Below are positions 5,434 to 6,607 of a DNA stretch of 6,607 bases, one piece after another; the stretch's first letter is position 1, and every line of letters begins with the position of its first letter. Source of the DNA: Pirellulaceae bacterium. GTDB taxonomy: Bacteria > Planctomycetota > Planctomycetia > Pirellulales > Pirellulaceae. Position numbers and translations under genes: made by a program. The stretch lies in the NCBI GenBank assembly GCA_020846515.1, contig JADLDX010001057.1, positions 1 to 6,607 of the forward strand. Reading direction: 5' to 3'. The notes under the pieces were generated by a model. It was given only the letters and a program-made list of their open reading frames with translations. It was not told where the DNA came from and ran no database searches.

Positions 5434-6607
5434 ATGCAGCGTCGAACTTTCTTAGTTGCCTCCACGGCCACTGCGGCTGGGCTGGTCTATGGTCGTGCGG
5501 GGGCGAGTCTCCAAGCGCAGTCAGCTGGTGATACAACCAACACTGGCGGCAAAGCCAAATCGACGATCCTGTTTTTCCTCAGCGGCGGTGCGTCGCATGT
5601 GGATATGTGGGATATGAAGCCCGAAGCGCCGCTGGAGTATCGCGGCCCGTTCAAACCCATCGTCACCTCGGCGCCCGAAGTGCGACTGTGCGAACATCTG
5701 CCGCTATTGGCCAAGCAGGCGCATCATCTCGCGCTGATCAATTCGATTGGCGGTACGGTCAACACCAATGACCATCACGCCGGTTATTATCACAACTTGA
5801 CCGGTCATGTACCCGATCAAACGTTTTTGAGCCTGGGTAACAATCGCACACCCTATAAAGATGATTGGCCGTTCATGGGTACTGTGGTGGCTGCCAAGCG
5901 TCCGCCACACCCGTACTTAACCAACGCGATTACCTTACCGCACGTCGAAGGGGCGCCTACCTATACGCGCCCAGGTCAATTCGCGGCTCGCTTAGGTACG
6001 GAGTTTGACCCACTGTATATCCATGGCTCGCGCGAGGAACCCTTAAAGTTTCAGGCCCCGGCTCTAACGTTGGATGCGGGCATGTCGACGGAACGCCTGA
6101 AGCAACGGCACGAGCTACTGGGCGCAGTCGATGCCGCTCGACGCAACTTCGATCGTACTTCGCAAGGCACAACCTGGCATCGTCAGCAGGAGCGAGCCTT
6201 ATCGCTGCTGATGTCATCTAGAACGGCCGATGCGTTTGATGTAACTCGCGAGCCCGAAGCGCTGCGCAAACGCTATGGCGAAGGCATCAATGGCTTGAGT
6301 CTGTTGCTGGCGCGACGGTTGGTTGAAGCGGGTGTGCCATTCGTAACTGTATTTTGGATGGGTGACCCGAAGGGGGCTGAGAAACGCAAGTGCGCTAGCG
6401 GTGGGGGCTGGGACACTCACGGTAATAATTTCTCCTGTTTGAAAGATGACCTGCTGCCCCAATTCGATCAGGGTTTCTCAGCCTTGGTGGAAGACCTGGC
6501 CAATCGTCAGTTACTCGACCAGACGTTGCTGATGGTAACCAGTGAGATGGGTCGTAAACCGAAGATTGGCGATCCACGTTCCGGCGGTCCTTCTGGCGCT
6601 GGACGTG
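5434..6607 (+). CDS. DUF1501 protein with Tat signal (3' end beyond the window)
   Basis: The frame is open from ATG 5434 to the window edge, giving 391 residues; the family usually runs to about 430-480, so only the C-terminus is missing. The N-terminus MQRRTFLVASTATAAG is a twin-arginine signal with a short hydrophobic stretch, so the protein is exported folded. DUF1501 hallmarks follow: FLSGGASHVDMWD (residues 48-60, usually GGPSH.D..D), TNDHHAGYYHNLTGH near 111-125, GGWDTH with D327 and H329, and SEMGR at 370-374. DUF1501 is related to the alkaline-phosphatase/sulfatase fold and its motif His and Asp residues are probable metal ligands; its reaction is not established. In Planctomycetota these genes are very numerous and usually pair with DUF1549/DUF1553 cytochrome-type genes, which could lie outside this window. 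ATG 5434 has a weak GGAA seven bases upstream and its own promoter, so it is likely independent of the VWA operon. Confidence 0.93.
   Translation, partial: MQRRTFLVASTATAAGLVYGRAGASLQAQSAGDTTNTGGKAKSTILFFLSGGASHVDMWDMKPEAPLEYRGPFKPIVTSAPEVRLCEHLPLLAKQAHHLALINSIGGTVNTNDHHAGYYHNLTGHVPDQTFLSLGNNRTPYKDDWPFMGTVVAAKRPPHPYLTNAITLPHVEGAPTYTRPGQFAARLGTEFDPLYIHGSREEPLKFQAPALTLDAGMSTERLKQRHELLGAVDAARRNFDRTSQGTTWHRQQERALSLLMSSRTADAFDVTREPEALRKRYGEGINGLSLLLARRLVEAGVPFVTVFWMGDPKGAEKRKCASGGGWDTHGNNFSCLKDDLLPQFDQGFSALVEDLANRQLLDQTLLMVTSEMGRKPKIGDPRSGGPSGAGR

Overview
The window (6607 bp) looks like chromosomal DNA of a planctomycete, probably from the Pirellulales. The main evidence is the DUF1501 protein with a twin-arginine signal at the right-hand end, a family greatly expanded in Planctomycetota. 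Moderate GC content, weak Shine-Dalgarno sequences and loosely packed genes agree. The phylum call is an inference; nothing here fixes a species.

Layout, all genes on the + strand: (1) 1-159, the last 52 codons of an unidentified gene; (2) 209-1384, a MoxR-type AAA+ ATPase; (3) 1507-3981, a large DUF5682-type protein; (4) 4102-5295, a CoxE-like von Willebrand factor A (VWA) protein with an intact MIDAS; (5) 5434 to the window edge, a Tat-exported DUF1501 protein cut off at its 3' end and apparently in its own transcription unit with an extended -10 promoter. No gene-free stretch exceeds about 140 bp.

Genes 2-4 form one functional cassette: AAA+ ATPase, DUF5682, VWA. As far as I recall, E. 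coli yehL-yehM-yehP has the same order and composition, and such cassettes often also carry SWIM zinc-finger or DUF5691 genes. MoxR ATPases usually work with a VWA partner as a chaperone-like remodelling pair. The third protein would then be the substrate or effector. Its N-terminal part carries two GxxH-type motifs, an acidic residue and an R...M motif that resemble the TraB/TIKI/EreA-ChaN-like metal-dependent fold. It could therefore be an enzyme switched or loaded by the ATPase-VWA pair. The physiological role is unknown.

The most striking non-coding feature is a family of six 26-27 bp palindromic repeats, three on each side of the DUF5682 gene and nowhere else in the window. Each begins with GTAG followed by an 8-bp stem and a GCCA loop, the architecture of REP elements moved by TnpA_REP (RAYT) Y1 transposases. 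Copies differ in stem sequence but keep pairing through compensatory changes. One copy supplies the stop codon of the DUF5682 gene, and another contains an ATG in frame with the VWA gene. Inside the DUF5682 gene, a 15-bp minisatellite encodes a Pro/Asn/acidic pentapeptide linker in the middle of the predicted catalytic domain.
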